Assembly: GCF_036320965.1 (NCBI RefSeq)
Contig: NC_092242.1
Location: 64,908,520 to 64,972,519, forward strand
Reading direction: 5' to 3'
Source: Panulirus ornatus
Lineage: Eukaryota; Arthropoda; Malacostraca; Decapoda; Palinuridae
DNA length: 64,000 nucleotides
A model generated the notes under the pieces. It had not been told where the DNA came from. It did no database searches and saw nothing but the letters and a program-made list of their open reading frames with translations. Below, in pieces: positions 60,481-64,000 of the stretch. Positions within the stretch are counted from its first letter, which is position 1; every line of letters starts with the position of its first letter. Made by a program: the position numbers and the translations under genes.

Positions 60481-63399
60481 ATGGTCATAAGGGCATAGAG
60501 TACTTAGGTAATGTGATAGGTAAAAAGCTATTTCCATTGATAAGCTCTAGGAACCTTCCTACTCATACTCTTCACCAGATGTTTTCATGTACTTATATTG
60601 TGAAAAGTTTAACATTTCTAAAGATAATTGTTTTTCAGCCTATGTATGAAATAGTGTAGAGTTTGAAATTAAGTATAAAAACAAATCTTGCATCTAATCA
60701 ACCACACACTGGATTTAACCATGAAAAGTGTAACGATTTTAAGTGTAAACTTATTTACTCCTAACATTCTTCCACGTCAAAGAGTACGGTTTATGGTCCA
60801 ACCTCTTTGGATGTCTACTGCTCTCCCTCTTACATTCTACTGGACTACACTATATACCTTTTGAACAGCCTATTTGTCATGCATTCATCATGATTATACC
60901 ATCCTAAAAGACTTAGAATCCATGCACTCTTCTAATAACTTTACATCAAGTGTCTATTGTTCTTATTCATTTTTACTGTTTTTACATTTTAACCTATCAT
61001 GACCCATAAACTCTAGGATTTTTCATACTTAATTGTTTGGGTGAATACTCCATGGCAGCAGCTTGCACATGCTGTGCTCAAATTCATATTCACTGGATCT
61101 TTCAGTGCATGACTCTGCTTACAACAATGTAAACTGAGGATGTCAATGGGAATGGGCTGTCATAAGATAATCAAAGGAAGAAAATTTGGTTTTTAGAATA
61201 TTAAAGAAACTACAGTTAAGGAAAATTTGATGTACTGAAGCCAAGTGATCTCTTGTAGAAAGCCTTTTTTAAATTGTTTGGAGGTATAATTGTATTTAGT
61301 TTTCCATTTGTAGTTTCTAGAGTATCCTCTGATGCATAAACCAATGATAGTTTTATACATTGTGTATGATATGGAATGAGATATTGATTGATATGGATGA
61401 AGCCATGGGTAGTGATTTCGATAATTTTTTGCCTTATTTATTCTACATGTAGATTTACATAGGGAGGGATGTAATTGGATGTATTATTGACAAAGTTTAT
61501 TTAAATTTTTTGTTTTTATTGGCAGAGGCCTTCGCGGACCACTTCTGTTCATGGGGGCAAGAAAGCAACATGTCACGGTCAGCAGTGCTGTAGCTTCCTA
61601 AGTCAGAGTGTGCAGATTCCATTGTCAACCTGCCAAGGGACAACTTTGATAAGTGGGATTCATCTGAGGTGGAACAAAACAAAGATGATTATCCTGTGGG
61701 GCTTCATGCGCGTGAAGGATGTGTGACTACCTGCCCTCATCTGAAGGAGTGCAGTGCAGATGGACTAGTAGCTTTATACCTTTCCAATACAAGGAAAAAA
61801 CATACCAGACCCCCTTTTCAGTTTGCATAAGTAATGGATAAGAACCAAGCTTGCACCAAACAACCTTGACAGCTTTTATAGAAAAAATACCAAAGTTTGT
61901 TCTACTGGCAAGGGTTCCTGTTTAGAATCCTTAATCCAAGTGTATGTTGGTGGTATTAAATTTAGAAGTAACCTTATTTCCATTTATACGATGGGTGGGG
62001 TAAGTAGATGGTCCTTGTTATTTATAGTGAAGGAAGTTTTTAATGTGGCATTACTTTGTCAGAGAAGTGAATATCTTTTCTTTTACCCCAGATAGGTTGC
62101 CCTATTTATGTTAAACCAAAGCATGGAGGTTTGAAGTGTTTTATGAACGTTATAGCAAACTGATTTTTTGGTTTAACAGGGTGATTACATGATTTACAAA
62201 ATATGGTTTGGAAAGAATACCTGAATGTAATATAATAATGATGTTGAGTTAATTTCGTACGTTTTGTAAAATGGATGTGGTTAGATGTGAGAAGGTGATC
62301 TTGACCTGTGTAAGTGAATCAAACAAGGACTATGTTTCTAATTATGACCCTTAATACTTAATGCTTGAACGTTTTTTGAGGAACTAGTACCTGAAATTGG
62401 CACTCATGAAGAATTATTAATAAGATCCTTTGTTTATATTAAAGATGAAAATGGTTTGTTCATATATATTTTTCTTCATTGGCTCTGTTCTTAATGCTAC
62501 CTCGCTAAGGCGGGAGAAGCAGGAAAGTATAAGGTGTATGTGTACATTTCTAGTATGAGAATTTTTTATGTATATTTCATGTATGTATGTATCTAAAAGA
62601 AAGTTATGAAACCAGTCTGCAACATCATGGAAATTGTATTCCCAAGATCACCTTTTAACACAACACCACATGTCTCGGTTTAACTTCCAATACACAAATC
62701 ACAAGTCAAGTTGTTTCAATTATCATCCAGTTAATGTATAGTATATTGAAAGGAGTATGATGGCCAAAAGATAGAGATTTGTGGTGAGATTCAAATGTAG
62801 AGTTGGCTGTTTTGAAATTGAACTTATTTTATGTAATGCAGTATGTAGTATACTTGCTTTGCCTTGCCAAAGTATTGTTCTGGTCCAAGTTGTTACCCCT
62901 AAACATCAGCATTTTTCATTTGATATAATGAAAGTTTTGATTAATTGTGAAAACTTTTATTTTAATCCTTCACTTGAACTATGATTTTTTTGTATGTTCA
63001 CTGGAAATCAGTTTATGTTATACAAAGAAAGGTAATTGAGCTATATTTATTTATTCTCTGGTTGTTTTAATGTTACAAGGTCTGTCTTTAATATGCTGTC
63101 TGGGCTCTGGATTATAAGTACACCATTCATTTATTTCATGCTGTTTATGTTCTTGTTTTTTCTTCTGTTTGTCTCATCATAAAGATAACTTCATTTTGTG
63201 CACATCCTGACTGGTCAGATGTTTTGTCATGGTAATTCATTGAATGACTGACATTCTGATTGGGGAGAAGCAGTGTTTTTATAATAGATAAAGGGTTTTT
63301 GGACCATGGGTTTATTATGAAAAATTTGTGTGAAGTACAGTGAGGTGCAATTTTTCCATTTTTATACTTTTATGCCATTTCCCAATGGCTGTCATGTTC
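60481..63399. other. Downstream flank of p23
   Basis: AT-rich. 61526-61800 is GC-richer and follows a good splice-acceptor-like sequence (tttttattggcag); see findings. The tail fragment at 62484 is the only repeat seen. Confidence 0.5.
62484..62535 (+). mobile_element. LINE/SINE-like shared 3' tail fragment
   Basis: ctctgttcttaatgctacctcgctaaggcgggagaa followed by gcaggaaagtataa: only the core common to the RTE and SINE-like 3' ends. Confidence 0.55.
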
Positions 63400-64000
63400 A
63401 ATATACCAAAACCACATTCTCTTATCCACAAAAAGACCTACAGACTTGTAAGAGGATTCTCCTGACTGTTTCTGATTCCTTGATTCAGTTTGCTAATAGC
63501 ATATCACCCCCTCGTAACACATTGCTCCAGTTCATCCTATACCTTGGACAGCTTTCATCCTCCTGCATTTTCAGGCCAAGCACAAAATCTTAACCCCCAT
63601 CCTTCCATAATCATTTCAATCTCCCCCTTCTCTCTTGCCCTTCCACTTTTAACATATATCTTTTGTCAACCTTTCCTCATTTATTTTTTCCCTTTGTCCG
63701 AACCATTTCAGCACATCCTCTTCAGCTCTACCACTTTCCTGTTACTTAGGCTTGCTTAACTTGTATGACCAACCCTCTGCACACCACATATTTTCCTCAA
63801 ACATGTCATTCCAAACATTCACTCTAGTTTCATATGTCATATGTCATACATTAATGAGACTACTATAACTACCCTTTTTATTTTACCTTCTCTGCATATT
63901 TGTTAATGTTTCCAGAACTTTTGTAGCCTCATCCGCTGTATGACTTCCCTTATCATCTGTGGTTGTGTGTGCTGCCATGTCCACTGCTAAACCTTCACCA
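63400..64000 (-). mobile_element. Old RTE-like LINE 3' half, antisense, runs off window end
   Basis: Read on the minus strand, pieces align by eye with the RTE C-terminal region (antisense of ttcatcctataccttggaca, cagctttcatcctcctgcat and catttcagcacatcctctt). Many stops and indels. It is diverged enough to be another subfamily. Confidence 0.6.

Overview
The window is nuclear DNA from an arthropod, most likely a decapod crustacean. Three things point there: very dense (TA)n, (GA)n and (CT)n microsatellites, a young RTE-type LINE of a kind I associate with decapod genomes, and two conserved animal genes split by introns with ordinary GT-AG sites. I see no operons, ribosome binding sites, CRISPR array, rRNA gene or intact tRNA gene. 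The decapod assignment is inference from repeat style and protein similarity, not a database match.

Two protein-coding genes can be read completely, both on the + strand. (1) A SUMO gene, 31987-39440: four coding exons (31987-32001, 32138-32194, 38717-38866, 39381-39440) give a 93-residue SUMO1-like modifier ending in the Gly-Gly conjugation motif plus one extra His. (2) The Hsp90 co-chaperone p23 (PTGES3/Sba1 family), 52732-60151: four coding exons (52732-52745, 56021-56207, 58612-58800, 60044-60151) give a 165-residue protein with a CS-type beta-sandwich domain, the WPxL and VDFxxWKD signatures, and an acidic tail ending in PDLE. Both act in general protein homeostasis. They lie about 13 kb apart and nothing suggests they are co-regulated.

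Layout: 1-19.8 kb is gene-poor, with microsatellites, four degenerate minisatellite-like tracts, one foldback element with a (TA)n core (2701-2843) and a possible tRNA-derived SINE fragment. 19.8-30.3 kb is repeat-rich: decayed CR1/Jockey-like LINE pieces, several copies of a short SINE-like element, RTE LINE copies, and nine units of a ~304-bp AT-rich satellite (25583-28275) that alternate as A and B types, a 608-bp higher-order repeat. 30.3-31.9 kb leads into the SUMO promoter. SUMO intron 2 (32195-38716) holds a ~4 kb island of RTE and SINE-like copies in both orientations. 40.2-52.5 kb is AT-rich intergenic DNA with one decayed CR1-like LINE (about 45820-46510) and a GC-rich patch with an X-box-like motif (~51153). 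52.5-60.5 kb is the p23 gene; a nearly undamaged 3' portion of the RTE LINE sits in intron 3, 31 nt past the exon 3 splice donor. 60.5-64 kb is downstream sequence ending in an old antisense LINE copy.

No new enzymatic or defence system is visible. The most interesting signals concern repeat biology: a SINE-like family whose 3' end resembles that of the co-resident RTE LINE (a likely mobilisation partnership), repeated abutment of these elements to (TA)n tracts, a SINE-like copy with its first half inverted, the A/B higher-order satellite, and the LINE insertion that is in frame with p23 exon 3 except for one stop codon.
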